A stretch of 52,617 nucleotides of DNA. Origin: Kiritimatiellia bacterium (lineage in GTDB: Bacteria > Verrucomicrobiota > Kiritimatiellia > JAAZAB01). The notes beneath the pieces are model-generated. The model had not been told where the DNA came from. It worked only from the letters and a program-made list of their open reading frames with translations, and searched no databases. Position numbers and translations under genes: made by a program. How positions within the stretch are numbered: the stretch's first letter is position 1; each line of letters starts with the position of its first letter. The DNA lies in the NCBI GenBank assembly GCA_028715905.1, contig JAQUQV010000009.1:1-52617 (forward strand), written 5' to 3'. Of the stretch, positions 33,258 to 42,779 are shown piece by piece.

Positions 33258-34850
33258 ATGAGTGACGATAAAACCAAACCATCTCCGGAGGATCTTCGCC
33301 GACAGGTTGAAGACATGTTGCGCAACGGCCGCTTTGCGCCGATCATGGGCTTTCCGCGGCCGGAAGACGCCGCCGCCGGCGGCCGGGAGGAAGCCGCGGC
33401 CGGAAATGCGGAAAAATTGCGCAAAATCAGCGAATTCAACCTGAAACCGCGTGAGATCAAAGACTATCTTGACCGCTTTGTCATTCAGCAACAGGAGGCC
33501 AAAAAGGCGCTCGCCGTGGCGATCTGCGACCATTATAACCATGCGCGGCAATGTTTGCGCAATCCCGACCTGCGCGAGCGTGAATACGCCAAGCAGAATA
33601 TAATCCTGCTCGGGCCGACCGGCGTCGGGAAGACTTACCTGATGCGCTGCATTGCGCGGCTGATCGGCGTCCCGTTCGTAAAATCGGACGCCACCAAGTT
33701 CTCGGAGACCGGCTACGTGGGGCACGACGTTGAAGATCTGGTGCGCGATCTTGTCCGCCTCGCCGGCGGCGACGTTGCGCTTGCCCAGTACGGCATCATT
33801 TATATTGACGAAATAGACAAAATCGCCTCGGCTCCGAATGCGGCCGGCCGCGACGTTTCCGGGCGCGGCGTGCAGGTCAACCTCTTGAAACTGATGGAGG
33901 AAACCGATGTCAATCTGCAGAGCCAGACGGACATTCTCGGCCAGATGGAAGCCATCATGCAGTTCCAGAAGACCGGCAAAACGGCTTCGCGCACCATCAA
34001 TACCCGCCATATCCTTTTTATCGTCAGCGGCGCCTTTGAATCAATCGCCGATTGTGTGCGCCGGCGGATGGCCAAGTCGGCGATCGGTTTTGCGGTGGAA
34101 ACGAAGGAGCGGGAGTCCTGCGAGTATCTGAAAAAAGCCCGGACCATGGATTTTATTGCGGGCGGTTTTGAGCCGGAATTTATCGGGCGCCTGCCGGTGC
34201 GGGTTGTCTGCGACCAGCTGACCGCGGAAGATTTGAAACAGATTTTGATTTCTTCGGAGGACAATATATTGACCCAGTATCAGCGTGATTTCAGCGGTTT
34301 TGGCATAGATTTTTCCATTACCACCGAGGCGATTGACGAAGTTGCGCGGCAGGCAATCACGGAGCAAACCGGCGCGCGGGGCCTGATGACGGTGATGGAG
34401 CGGGCCTTCCGGAATTACAAATTCCAACTGCCCTCTACGGTTGTTAAATCTTTTGAGGCCACCCGTGAAACCATCCTTGACCCGGACGCGGCCCTGAAAA
34501 AAATACTGCGCGCCAACCGCGACTCGCAGAGGGTTTTGCTGCGCGGTGAAATTGCCGATTTCATAAGCCGTTTCCGGGAAACGCACGGGCTGGAACTCGT
34601 TTTCAGCGACGATGCCGTTGATTTGCTGGTGGAAATGAGCGTGGAACAGGATAAATCCGTCCGGGCAATCTGCGCGCGGAAGTTCAAGGATTTTCAACAC
34701 GGCCTGAAAATCATCGCCAACAACACCGGCCAGACTTCGTTCGTGATCGCTCCGGAAACGGTCAGAAATCCGGACGAGGCGCTTTCCGCCTGGATCGTTG
34801 CGAGCTTTCAAACCAAGGCGGACGGCCCGCCATCCAAAACTTCCCGCTGA
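33258..34850 (+). CDS. ClpX-like AAA+ unfoldase lacking the zinc-binding domain
   Basis: 530 residues. Walker [12 protein letters not shown], the pore loop [13 protein letters not shown] (GYVG), Walker [30 protein letters not shown], the sensor region [13 protein letters not shown] and [12 protein letters not shown] match ClpX closely. IGF within [12 protein letters not shown] occupies the place of the ClpP-docking loop. The N-terminal four-Cys zinc finger of ClpX is absent, replaced by a 60-residue Ala-rich lead-in. About 100 extra residues at the C-terminus (from about 430) do not match ClpX. A start at 33243 is also possible. It probably partners ClpP or acts alone. Confidence 0.87.
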   Translation: MSDDKTKPSPEDLRRQVEDMLRNGRFAPIMGFPRPEDAAAGGREEAAAGNAEKLRKISEFNLKPREIKDYLDRFVIQQQEAKKALAVAICDHYNHARQCLRNPDLREREYAKQNIILLGPTGVGKTYLMRCIARLIGVPFVKSDATKFSETGYVGHDVEDLVRDLVRLAGGDVALAQYGIIYIDEIDKIASAPNAAGRDVSGRGVQVNLLKLMEETDVNLQSQTDILGQMEAIMQFQKTGKTASRTINTRHILFIVSGAFESIADCVRRRMAKSAIGFAVETKERESCEYLKKARTMDFIAGGFEPEFIGRLPVRVVCDQLTAEDLKQILISSEDNILTQYQRDFSGFGIDFSITTEAIDEVARQAITEQTGARGLMTVMERAFRNYKFQLPSTVVKSFEATRETILDPDAALKKILRANRDSQRVLLRGEIADFISRFRETHGLELVFSDDAVDLLVEMSVEQDKSVRAICARKFKDFQHGLKIIANNTGQTSFVIAPETVRNPDEALSAWIVASFQTKADGPPSKTSR

Positions 34851-34936
34851 CGCGCCGCTGTTGAGATTAAAAGCTTTGCCGCCGAACTCGCATGCGTTGG
34901 ACAATTGGTTTTCCGGGCTGTGCGCCGGGCAGGGAT

Positions 34937-35620
34937 TTATTTGTATTCCAGCGGATCGCGGACTTTGTTCGCCTTGAAGGCGGCCATGCGTTCCACGCAG
35001 GACGGACACTGGCCGCAGGCTTTTTTATGGCCGCGATAACAACTCCAGGTATGCGCGTAGTCCACGCCGAGCGCCAGGCCGGTCCGCAAAACCTGTTTTT
35101 TCCCGGCCCCGGCGAAAGGCGCTTCTATGCGGACCGCCTGCCGGTGATTCAGCCGCAGAACTTTATTCATACCCGCCACGAATTGTTTTGAACAGTCCCA
35201 GTAACCGTAGTAATCCTGGCGCTGGGCCGCGTAATACACTCTGGTTATGGCCAGCGCCTCGGCATGGGCGCAGGCCAGCGCGAGCAGGATCATGTTGCGG
35301 TTGGGCACATAAGTGGGCGGCTGCGAAAGTTCCCGCGGCCGGATGGCGGCGTAATCCGGAATCGGATTAAAGCGGGAGGTCAATGCGGAAGATTTTCCGA
35401 TAAACCGTTTAAAAAAAGAAATATCAACAACGAGATGCTCGCGGACGGACAGGCGGCGGATTTGCCAGCGCGCGCAGGAGAGTTCGCGCGCAAAATGTTT
35501 CTGGCCGTAATTGAAGGTAAGCGCGTAAATCGCCTCGCATTCCAGTTGCTTGCGCAGATAGTGCAGGAGGGTCGTTGAATCCAGCCCGCCGCTTAATAGA
35601 ATGACTGCTTTTTCTTTCAT
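34937..35620 (-). CDS. queC: 7-cyano-7-deazaguanine synthase
   Basis: Converts 7-carboxy-7-deazaguanine to preQ0 with ATP and ammonia in queuosine biosynthesis. 227 residues. The PP-loop LLSGGLDSTTLLHYL is at the N-terminus and the zinc site CYRGHKKACGQCPSC at the C-terminus. TFNYGQKHFARE and PNRNMILLALA are typical. It overlaps queE by 4 bp and is the last gene of the queD-queE-queC run. Confidence 0.97.
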   Translation of the reverse strand: MKEKAVILLSGGLDSTTLLHYLRKQLECEAIYALTFNYGQKHFARELSCARWQIRRLSVREHLVVDISFFKRFIGKSSALTSRFNPIPDYAAIRPRELSQPPTYVPNRNMILLALACAHAEALAITRVYYAAQRQDYYGYWDCSKQFVAGMNKVLRLNHRQAVRIEAPFAGAGKKQVLRTGLALGVDYAHTWSCYRGHKKACGQCPSCVERMAAFKANKVRDPLEYK

Positions 35621-36270
35621 TTCGCGCGTTCAGCTTGCGGCCAGATTTGCCGGTGCAGCTGAAGATTGAAACGCACCGGCAGGCCGTCTCGGGCAATCCA
35701 GGACGCCAGCGTCCGCGGCTTCAGGAATCCGGCGGCCGGGCTGAAATTGACCGCTTTGCAGCGCGCGGCCAGGCGGTGTTTTTCTGTTACCCGGCGGGCC
35801 CATTCGTAATCCTTTCTGCTGCAGATGACAAACTTAACCTCGTCGTTCGTCTTCAAGCGTGGTATGTTTTTCCAGTGAACCGTGTTGGCAAAACCGCTGC
35901 CCGGGCATTTTATGTCCAGAATGGTTATGACGCCGTCGGGGACGCGCGCCGTGTCGCAAGCGCCGTTTGTTTCCAGCAGGATTTTTCCTTTTCGGCGCCG
36001 GAGGAGCAGTTTCAGGAGGTCGTAAACGTTTTCCTGCAGGAGGGGTTCTCCGCCGGTAATTTCCGCCAGGGGCGTTTTGGCGGCCGCGAAACCGGCCGCC
36101 AGTTCGAGGATGGGGCGGGCCCGGCCGCCGCGCCAGGCATATTTTGTGTCGCAATAGCGGCAGCGCAGGTTACAGCCGGCGAGGCGGATGAAAAAACACG
36201 GCCAGCCGCTCCAGGTTGTCTCGCCCTGGATGGAGATGAATGTTTCGCAGACCAGCAGTTTTTTTTTCAC
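35617..36270 (-). CDS. queE: 7-carboxy-7-deazaguanine synthase
   Basis: Radical SAM enzyme contracting the ring of 6-carboxytetrahydropterin to CDG. 217 residues. FISIQGETTWSGWPCFFIRL is followed by the cluster motif CNLRCRYCDTKYAW, EITGGEPLLQENV, ILLETNGACD and DIKCPGSG. Its stop overlaps the queC start (ATGA). It starts 83 bp after queD on the same strand. Confidence 0.97.
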   Translation of the reverse strand: MKKKLLVCETFISIQGETTWSGWPCFFIRLAGCNLRCRYCDTKYAWRGGRARPILELAAGFAAAKTPLAEITGGEPLLQENVYDLLKLLLRRRKGKILLETNGACDTARVPDGVITILDIKCPGSGFANTVHWKNIPRLKTNDEVKFVICSRKDYEWARRVTEKHRLAARCKAVNFSPAAGFLKPRTLASWIARDGLPVRFNLQLHRQIWPQAERAK

Positions 36271-36353
36271 GGCGTTGCGTTGTTATTATTTGCGGCCGCC
36301 GGGGCGGACGCATGGTTCGTTTGCAAACTGGCGAATGGTGGTTTGTCCGGGAA

Positions 36354-36734
36354 TCAGTTTTTTTTACAATACCAGGCGGCCGTGCCGTGGTTTTCGCTGA
36401 CCCGCACGCGGTGCAGCCGGCAACGGGCGGCCGGGAACGCGGGGGCAAGCGCTTCAAAAATAAAGCGGGCGATATTTTCGGCGGTCGGATTTCTTCTTTT
36501 AAACATCGGCAGGTCGCTCAGGTTCCGGTGGTCAAGCTTTTCCAGCGCGGCCCGGAGCGTCGTTTTTACCTGCTTGAAATCAACCAGCATGCCCAGACGG
36601 TCGGTCGTTTTTCCCCGCAGGAAAATTTCAACTTCCCAGTTGTGGCCGTGCAGATTGGCGCACGGGCCCTGGTAGCCGGCCAGCCTGTGCGCTCCGCAAA
36701 AACTTGCCTTTATGCTGATTTCAAACACAAGCAT
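36354..36734 (-). CDS. queD: 6-carboxytetrahydropterin synthase
   Basis: Makes 6-carboxytetrahydropterin from dihydroneopterin triphosphate, the step before QueE. 126 residues. FEISIKASFCGAHRLAGYQG has the first zinc His, and CANLHGHNWEVEIFL carries the catalytic Cys and the second and third zinc His; VDFKQVKTTL and PTAENIARFIFE complete the fold. Upstream I find a candidate promoter but no preQ1 riboswitch. First gene of the queD-queE-queC cluster; no queF or GTP cyclohydrolase is in the window. Confidence 0.96.
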   Translation of the reverse strand: MLVFEISIKASFCGAHRLAGYQGPCANLHGHNWEVEIFLRGKTTDRLGMLVDFKQVKTTLRAALEKLDHRNLSDLPMFKRRNPTAENIARFIFEALAPAFPAARCRLHRVRVSENHGTAAWYCKKN

Positions 36735-36776
36735 TATCCCCGCGTTGCTGAAAGTTTGCGCCGTGATTTGTAACGC

Positions 36777-36804
36777 ATCTTACTCTCTCCGGCGGAAACA
36801 TCAA
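36777..36804 (-). promoter_or_regulatory. Candidate promoter for queD
   Basis: Minus-strand TTGATG and TAAGAT with a 16-base spacer, about 45 bp upstream of the queD start. Confidence 0.35.
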
Positions 36805-36858
36805 CCGGAAAACTTAAGGCGGCGGGGCCGCAATCCGGCGTTTGTTTGCACCGTAGTT

Positions 36859-37791
36859 TTACGCTTCCGGAGACTGGCGTTTGTTTTCAGTTTTCGCAAG
36901 GGGGTCAAAAATCCAGCGTTTGTTGAACCAGAACCATTGTTCCGGTTCGTTCCGGACGCATGCAGTCAGTATGTCAAAAACGGCTTGGGTTATCCGGAGG
37001 GCGTCGGTCCTTTTTTCGGCATGAGGGTCCGGAAAAATCGGCTCGTAAATCCGGCAATGGTGTTCGCCCCAGCCGATGCGGCTGATCATAACCGGGAAAA
37101 CCGGCGCGTCGGCCTGATGGGCGATGAACCCCATGCCTTCGGCCACGTTTGCGGTTTTTCCCAGGAATTTGACGGGCAACGCGTCGGTTTTTCCGCGCAC
37201 ATCCGATAAAATCGCGAGCATGCGGCCGGTCTTTATCTTACGCAGGATTGTTTTCAGGACGGAGGCCGAGCGCAGGACGGTTTCAAACCCGGTGCCGGCC
37301 CGGGCCCGGTTGTAGAATTCATCCACGAGCTTGTTTTTCTGCGCGGCGGCCAGCGAAAAAAGCGGAATGTCATGGACCAGACAGGCCAGTGCCGCCAGTT
37401 CCCATGCACCCATGTGCGCGGTGGCGATAATTCCACCCCGGCCGGAGCGCACCCATTCTTGCATCCGGACAATCAGCGGATTGATCTTCACTGCCTTGAG
37501 CGCCCAGGCCCGGCTGGAGACCGGCAGGCGGATCGCCTCCACAACCGTAAATATGAAGTTGCGCCATGAAATCCAGGCAATCCGCCGTATTTCGCCCTTT
37601 GAGAAACGGGCTCCGAATACCTCGCGGATGCGTCCCTGTGCTTCGCGCACGCGGTAACGGACAATGTAAAAGCCGATTCCGGCGGCGCACCAGCCCAGAA
37701 ACAGGGCGGCGCGGTAAGGAAGACGGCGGAGAAGCGCCGCCGCCAGCCGAACGAGGACATATTCCAGAATATGTTTCAGACTATATTTCAT
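36859..37791 (-). CDS. LpxL/HtrB-type lysophospholipid acyltransferase
   Basis: 310-residue inner-membrane acyltransferase, likely adding secondary acyl chains to lipid A. The catalytic HxxxxE motif appears as HMGAWE in GGIIATAHMGAWELAALA; ILSDVRGKTDALPVKFLGKT and VFPVMISRIGWGEH are typical downstream blocks, and EPEQWFWFNKRW is the C-terminal signature. A hydrophobic N-terminal segment (AALFLGWCAAGIGFYIV) is the anchor. Its presence supports a diderm with lipid A. No other lpx gene is nearby. Confidence 0.92.
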   Translation of the reverse strand: MKYSLKHILEYVLVRLAAALLRRLPYRAALFLGWCAAGIGFYIVRYRVREAQGRIREVFGARFSKGEIRRIAWISWRNFIFTVVEAIRLPVSSRAWALKAVKINPLIVRMQEWVRSGRGGIIATAHMGAWELAALACLVHDIPLFSLAAAQKNKLVDEFYNRARAGTGFETVLRSASVLKTILRKIKTGRMLAILSDVRGKTDALPVKFLGKTANVAEGMGFIAHQADAPVFPVMISRIGWGEHHCRIYEPIFPDPHAEKRTDALRITQAVFDILTACVRNEPEQWFWFNKRWIFDPLAKTENKRQSPEA

Positions 37792-37970
37792 TTTTTTTCA
37801 GGACTCAAAATTCAGGATGTCCTGCAAATATGCCTCCTGTAATTTGCAGGATAACCGTGTCCGACAATAGACAACCGGCGCGTGCCGCACGGCCAAATTT
37901 ACAAATGTTTTTACCGGCGTTCTCGTTCTGACTCCTGCATCCCCGCTCCTGACTGCCCTGATCGGCAACT

Positions 37971-39134
37971 TCATTTTTTTGATTTTTGCGGCGAAAGCAA
38001 GGCAAACAACGGACTCCGCATCATTTTTATCGCGCGCTCCGGGCAGACTTCATGACAGCAACAACAGCCGATGCATTTTTTCCGGTCAAGCCGCGGCCGC
38101 GTCCCGTCAATCCGGCCGGTTTTATCCGGCTGGTTTAAAGCAAGCGCCCCGACCGGGCAGGCCCGAACGCACCGTCCGCAGGCCGTACAGTTTTCAGTGA
38201 AGACAGGCCTGACCCAGAGGTAAGGTTCCGCCAGCCGCACCAGCCGCCGCGGAATGAATCTGGCCGCTTTTGCGGACGCCGGCAGTTTGATCGGGGGTAT
38301 CCGGCCCAAGTCGCGGGTGTCGCCAATCAGGTCAATATTTTCCGGGTCTGTTTCGCCGCTGCCGGCGCGCCGCAGGCTGTCCAGATAAAACACGTCCTTT
38401 ACATTTATATTGAGCATTTTGCAGAACGCTGTGTCAAGCGCAACCCCGTCCGTTGAGGCGGCCATGAACCCCAGTTGAAGGGGGGTTCCGGCGGAAGGCC
38501 CGTCGCCTTCCATGCCGATTACGGCGTCGCATACGGTCAACCCCGGCCGGACGAGTCCATAGAGAAAAGCCAGGCAATCGCCGAACTGGCGCGGGTTCGG
38601 GAAGGTTTTGTGCAGCATCGTTTTTTGAAAACCAGGTAAAAGCCCGAAAAGGTTTTTTGCCGCGTTGGTAAAGAGCGTGAAGGCATGGGTCTTTAATTTG
38701 GGAACATTGATGACCAAATCGGCGTCGCAGGCCGTGCGGGCGATGGCCAGCGGCACGCCTTGGTAATCGTGCGCAATACAGGACTCTTTTTCAAAGACGA
38801 CGAATTTAACTTTCTCTTCATCGCACAACGCGCGGAATCCCGTTTTTTCCAGAACGGAATCCATTTTCATCACGCCCGCGGGGCTGTCGCCGACCAAAGG
38901 CGTTCCGCCGCATCGGCGCACCGTTTTAATCAGGGCGCGCACGATTTCCGGATGGGTCGTAACCGCCTTTTCCGGAGCGCGGTCGGTCAAAAGGTTCGGT
39001 TTGATCAGCACCAATGCTCCCGGCGGAATAAATTGTTGCGGTCCGCCGAGGGAGACAAAAAGCTTTTCCAAGGCAGCCGTGATTTCCTCCGGGCGGTATG
39101 TGCTGCATTTTGCAAGGGCAACGCGGGTTTTCAT
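37971..39134 (-). CDS. DUF362 protein with two C-terminal 4Fe-4S motifs
   Basis: 387 residues. The DUF362 domain fills residues 1-300 (GALVLIKPNLLTDRAPEKAV, VGDSPAG, DLVINVPKLKTHAFTLFTNA, NLFGLLPG). Two ferredoxin-type cluster motifs follow: CTACGRCVRACPVGAL and CIGCCCCHEVCPERAI. The second has extra Cys residues. No function is proven for the family; some members are membrane-linked electron carriers. No signal peptide is seen. It stands alone on the minus strand. Confidence 0.9.
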   Translation of the reverse strand: MKTRVALAKCSTYRPEEITAALEKLFVSLGGPQQFIPPGALVLIKPNLLTDRAPEKAVTTHPEIVRALIKTVRRCGGTPLVGDSPAGVMKMDSVLEKTGFRALCDEEKVKFVVFEKESCIAHDYQGVPLAIARTACDADLVINVPKLKTHAFTLFTNAAKNLFGLLPGFQKTMLHKTFPNPRQFGDCLAFLYGLVRPGLTVCDAVIGMEGDGPSAGTPLQLGFMAASTDGVALDTAFCKMLNINVKDVFYLDSLRRAGSGETDPENIDLIGDTRDLGRIPPIKLPASAKAARFIPRRLVRLAEPYLWVRPVFTENCTACGRCVRACPVGALALNQPDKTGRIDGTRPRLDRKKCIGCCCCHEVCPERAIKMMRSPLFALLSPQKSKK

Positions 39135-39244
39135 GAAGCCTGCTTTTTCAACCGGCCCGTCAATTAACGGACAATTTTATCGTCAACGGACCGATGGCCG
39201 CTTGTTTTGGACGGCGGTGCGGCCGTTTTGAATTTGAAACTGAC

Positions 39245-39658
39245 TCATATGATTTTCTGATTTCCCGCCGCCGGGGAGGGGAGGGGAGTAACACGCAGGG
39301 GGAAGCGGATTTTTAAGTCGTTGTCTAGCAAAACTTCAATCCAGTGCACGCCCGATTCGGTGAAGGCAATGTTGATGAAAAATTCAATGTTGGTGACAAT
39401 CGCCTCCGTGTTCTGCAGTTTGACCGGAATGCTTCTTCCCTGGGCGACGACCTTTTTCTGGTCTGGTTTCAGCAGGCGGCTCATCTGTTGAAATTCGCCC
39501 TCCCCGTTGCACCAGCGGGAGACCAGGCACATGCGCGGAAAAACGAGCGGATACTGGTTCGCGTTGATGACGTCAAAAAGTCCGATCAGGATGAATTTTC
39601 CGTTTCGTTCCTGCCGCACGTCATCGCACAATAGACAAGCCTGTATGTCTGGAATCAT
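39245..39658 (-). CDS. DUF6941 family protein
   Basis: 137 residues. It begins MIPDIQACLLCDDVRQERNG, followed by KFILIGLFDVI, the recognisable opening of the DUF6941 family, and has a beta-rich body (EAIVTNIEFFINIAFTESGV). Function unknown. The frame continues 39 codons upstream to 39775 but that part does not resemble the family; a start at 39658 is preferred. A run of Pro and Ser ends the protein. Confidence 0.8.
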   Translation of the reverse strand: MIPDIQACLLCDDVRQERNGKFILIGLFDVINANQYPLVFPRMCLVSRWCNGEGEFQQMSRLLKPDQKKVVAQGRSIPVKLQNTEAIVTNIEFFINIAFTESGVHWIEVLLDNDLKIRFPLRVTPLPSPAAGNQKII

Positions 39659-39831
39659 GGTTTGTTTTTTTCCCAGGTTTTTATCATGGCCCGCGCCGGC
39701 ATGTTGAATCGCGCCGGTTGGCCCGGTTTTGACTGTTGCGGGTGTAAAACCACAAATTCCCGGAAACTCTATCACTGACGGCCGTGTTTCTCCACTACAT
39801 TTTTGACTAAAACATGGGAATTTTTGATGGC

Positions 39832-39925
39832 TGGCGGAGAGGGGGGGATTTGAACCCCCGGTACCGGCAATTACCAGTACGACGGTTTAGCAAACCGCTG
39901 CTTTAGACCGCTCAGCCACCTCTCC
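39832..39925 (-). tRNA. tRNA-Ser (anticodon GCT)
   Basis: Acceptor GGAGAGG pairs with CCTCTCC, discriminator G, CCA encoded. Anticodon loop TTGCTAA carries GCT. A long variable arm (class II) containing TACTGGTAATTGCCGGTA follows, and the T-arm is GGGGGTTCAAATCCCCC. An integrase remnant lies 180 bp away. Confidence 0.96.
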
Positions 39926-40103
39926 GTTTTTACTTAATTGCTTGAAAATCAATAATTTGCAAAAATAAAATATTTTTGTAATTCAATGCTTGCCGCCTGA
40001 TGTTGCAACCTGTGTGATGTAGGCATTATGAAAAAGGTTTCAACGAATCAAATTCTTAATAAAGTCGTTCATTGCCTTTATCGCTCCGATAAAATCAAAG
40101 ACA

Positions 40104-40397
40104 TACTATGCCATTTTAAAGCGTTATGGCAATCAAATAAAACGGTCTTTGAGAACCACGGACCTGGCCCTTGCCGAACGCCGCATTTCAGAATTACAGG
40201 AAAAGGCATCGCGGCTCTGCACGGGCGACAATGCTGAAATTACGTTTGCGGAGTTAGGGAAAAAATGGTTGCAAGTTATTATTGCCTCATTGAAACAGTC
40301 ATCATACCTGCGTCAAACCCAGCTAGTGAGATCGCTTGACAGATTTCTTGATAAGATGGTAGTGCGTAGAAATGTCCGCCGCAAACAGGCAATATAA
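40104..40397 (+). pseudogene. Tyrosine integrase, N-terminal fragment
   Basis: Codons read YYAILKRYGNQIKRSLRTTD, then LALAERRISELQEKASRL, ITFAELGKKWLQVIIASLKQ and SSYLRQTQLVRSLDRFLDKM. This is the arm and core-binding part of phage-type tyrosine recombinases. The catalytic domain (Arg-Lys-His-Arg-His-Tyr) is missing; the frame ends soon after. No start codon is visible in frame before 40149. It lies beside tRNA-Ser(GCT), the sort of site such integrases use, so it is taken as the relic of an element that has since been lost. Confidence 0.75.
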
Positions 40398-40427
40398 TTG
40401 CGCGATGGCCGTTAAGCGAAATACGGG

Positions 40428-41489
40428 CTAAACGGCCGTTTCGCGTCCGTTTTTGCCGGAAGCATAAACGGCGTCAATCAGTTTCATGACCGTAACGCCT
40501 TCTTCGGCCGTGGCGGCCGGCGGGCATTTTCCGCGGCAGGCCTTGATGAATATGCCGGCCTGGCGATGAAATATATTTTCGGACTCGTTGGTCAACGGGG
40601 AAACATTCGCGATCCGGTTGTTGTTTTCAGTGAAAATCGCGAGCGGTTTTCCGTCAAGGAACCGGGCCCCGCCCTTGTCCCCGAGCACGTCAATATAGTT
40701 CTGTTCTTCCGTGTTGGCCGCCCAGGCTATTTCAAAAACCATGGTGGCTGTTTTGCCGAATCGGACCAGGCCGACGGAATAGTCTTCAACGTCGCATGTG
40801 CCGTTGTAATTCGGCGGTCCGGCCCACATGCTGACGTAACGGTATTGGCGCATATTCCGGCCGAACTTGGCGTAGTTCATGGCGCTGACGCTGGTCGGGT
40901 TCCAGAGTCCGCTGACGTGCATGGCGGCGTCAAACCAGTGCACTCCCAGGTCAATCAGGGGGCCGCCGCCCGAAGCGGACTTGGTGGTGAACCAGCCGCC
41001 CAGGCCCGGGATGCCGCGCCGGCGGATGAGAACCGTTCGCAAATGATAAATGTTGCCGAAGAATCCCTTCTGGATGTAATCGCGGACGATTTTCACCTGT
41101 TCGTTCTGGCGTCGGACCATGCCGATTTGAATGATTTTTTTTGCTTTCTTGCCGGCCGCGGCGATCCGGGCGGCTTCCGCGGCGTTCATGGCCATCGGTT
41201 TTTCCAGTAAAATATGCTTGCCGGCCCTGAGGGCGGCAAGCGCCACCTCGCAGTGCAGGGCATTGCCGACGCAGATGCTGACCGCTTCCACGCCGCTTTT
41301 GAGCAGTTCGCGGTAATCGTTATATTTTTGGCGGACATTGTATTTGTTTCCGATCTCATTCAGCCGCGTGTTGGCGACGTCGCAAACGGCCGATATTTCG
41401 GCGTCGGGCAGGGCGCGGTAAGCGTCCGCATGGACGCTGCCGATGGCGCCCAGCCCTATGATGCCGACTTTGACTTTGTTTTTACTCAT
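40428..41489 (-). CDS. Gfo/Idh/MocA family NAD(P)-dependent oxidoreductase
   Basis: 353 residues, the normal length. The N-terminal Rossmann fold starts KVKVGIIGLGAIGSVHADAY; AGKHILLEKPMAMNAAEAAR includes the conserved EKP, and GGPLIDLGVHWFDAAMHVSG in the second domain holds the D and H of the substrate site. The family oxidises sugars or inositols with NAD(P); the substrate cannot be deduced. A start at 41531 is open but 41489 (MSKNKVKVG) is preferred. It is divergent from the leuB-like gene. Confidence 0.92.
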   Translation of the reverse strand: MSKNKVKVGIIGLGAIGSVHADAYRALPDAEISAVCDVANTRLNEIGNKYNVRQKYNDYRELLKSGVEAVSICVGNALHCEVALAALRAGKHILLEKPMAMNAAEAARIAAAGKKAKKIIQIGMVRRQNEQVKIVRDYIQKGFFGNIYHLRTVLIRRRGIPGLGGWFTTKSASGGGPLIDLGVHWFDAAMHVSGLWNPTSVSAMNYAKFGRNMRQYRYVSMWAGPPNYNGTCDVEDYSVGLVRFGKTATMVFEIAWAANTEEQNYIDVLGDKGGARFLDGKPLAIFTENNNRIANVSPLTNESENIFHRQAGIFIKACRGKCPPAATAEEGVTVMKLIDAVYASGKNGRETAV

Positions 41490-41656
41490 GTTTTTTTGTT
41501 TTTCCGTACAATTATGCAGTGATTGCCGCAAACGTTAACGGCCGCAGGTTGAAAAGCAAGAAAATTTTTACGGCCGGCCGGCCTCAAAAAAAAGGTTGCA
41601 CTTGCGGTAAATATTGATAAATTACGGGCTTTTATTGGAAAGAGGAAGGGAACCAT

Positions 41657-42724
41657 ATGGCAAAACAATACAAGATTGCGGTGATTCCCGGCGACGGGAC
41701 CGGGCCGGAAGTTATCAGGGAAGGATTGAAAGTCCTGGAGGCGGCCGCCTCTAGATTCGGATTCAAGCTTGATTTTACGCATTACGACCTGGGCGGCGCC
41801 CGTTACCTTAAAACGGGCGAAACCTGCCCGGCTTCGGTCGTCCAGGAACTGCGCAAATCTGACGCGATTTACCTCGGCGCGATCGGCCATCCCGACGTTA
41901 AGCCCGGCATCCTGGAAAAGGGAATTCTGCTGGCCCTCCGCTTTGAACTGGACCAGTATATTAATCTGCGGCCGGTCAAACTGTTTCCGGGGGTGGACTG
42001 CCCCCTCAAAGGCAAGGGGCCCGAACAGATTGATTACGTCGTTGTCCGCGAAAATTCGGGCGGAATGTATACCGGAACCGGCGGCATCATGATGAAAGGC
42101 ACGCCCAACGAGGTGGCGGTGCAGAACATGTTGTATTCGCGCTTTCAGGTTGAACGCTGTTTGCGCTATGCCTTTGAATATACGCGCAAACGCAACAAGC
42201 GCAAGACCCTTGCCTTGAGCGGCAAAACCAATGTCTTGACTTATGTCTTTGACCTGTGGGAGCGCGCTTTCCATGAAATCGGGCAAAAAGACTATCCCGA
42301 GATCAAGCGCGATTATTACCATGTGGACGCCACTACCATGTGGATGGTTAAAAACCCGGAATGGTTTGACGTGATTGTCACGGAAAACCTTTTCGGCGAT
42401 ATAATCACGGACCTGGGCGCCATGACCCAGGGCGGCATGGGCATCGCCGCCGGCGGCAATATCAACCCCGAGGGGGTGAGCATGTTTGAGCCCATCGGCG
42501 GCTCGGCCCCAAAATACACCGGAAAAAATGTCATCAACCCCCTCGCGGCCGTTTGCGCCGGACAGATGATGCTGGCCGAGCTCGGCGAGGCAAAGGGCGC
42601 GGACGCCATTGAACAGGCGGTCATGTTCGTTACGGCCAACAAGGTGAAAAACCTCGGCGCCGGCAAGATGGGATATTCAACCAGCGAAGTGGGGGACATG
42701 GTGGCCGAAAAAGTCGCCGGTTGA
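41657..42724 (+). CDS. 3-isopropylmalate dehydrogenase-like (isocitrate/isopropylmalate dehydrogenase family)
   Basis: 355-residue beta-decarboxylating dehydrogenase, probably of leucine synthesis (LeuB). IAVIPGDGTGPEVIREGLKV, LRFELDQYINLRPVKLFPGV, YVVVRENSGGMYTGTGGIM, the metal/NAD segment VIVTENLFGDIITDLGAM, and EPIGGSAPKYTGKNVINP are diagnostic of the family. Related tartrate, isocitrate and homoisocitrate enzymes share these motifs, so leuB is the likeliest but not the only reading. GAGGAAGGG precedes the ATG. asd follows 55 bp downstream, consistent with an amino-acid biosynthesis pair. Confidence 0.88.
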   Translation: MAKQYKIAVIPGDGTGPEVIREGLKVLEAAASRFGFKLDFTHYDLGGARYLKTGETCPASVVQELRKSDAIYLGAIGHPDVKPGILEKGILLALRFELDQYINLRPVKLFPGVDCPLKGKGPEQIDYVVVRENSGGMYTGTGGIMMKGTPNEVAVQNMLYSRFQVERCLRYAFEYTRKRNKRKTLALSGKTNVLTYVFDLWERAFHEIGQKDYPEIKRDYYHVDATTMWMVKNPEWFDVIVTENLFGDIITDLGAMTQGGMGIAAGGNINPEGVSMFEPIGGSAPKYTGKNVINPLAAVCAGQMMLAELGEAKGADAIEQAVMFVTANKVKNLGAGKMGYSTSEVGDMVAEKVAG

Positions 42725-42779
42725 TTTTTATCCGGAAAAAATCTTTATTGCGGTCTGTTTTGCTTAAAGGGATAAAGCG

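Noticed and set aside
36735-36858. PreQ1 riboswitch upstream of queD
   Set aside because: I could not find the preQ1 stem-loop with an A-rich tail; only a promoter-like pair of boxes is visible.
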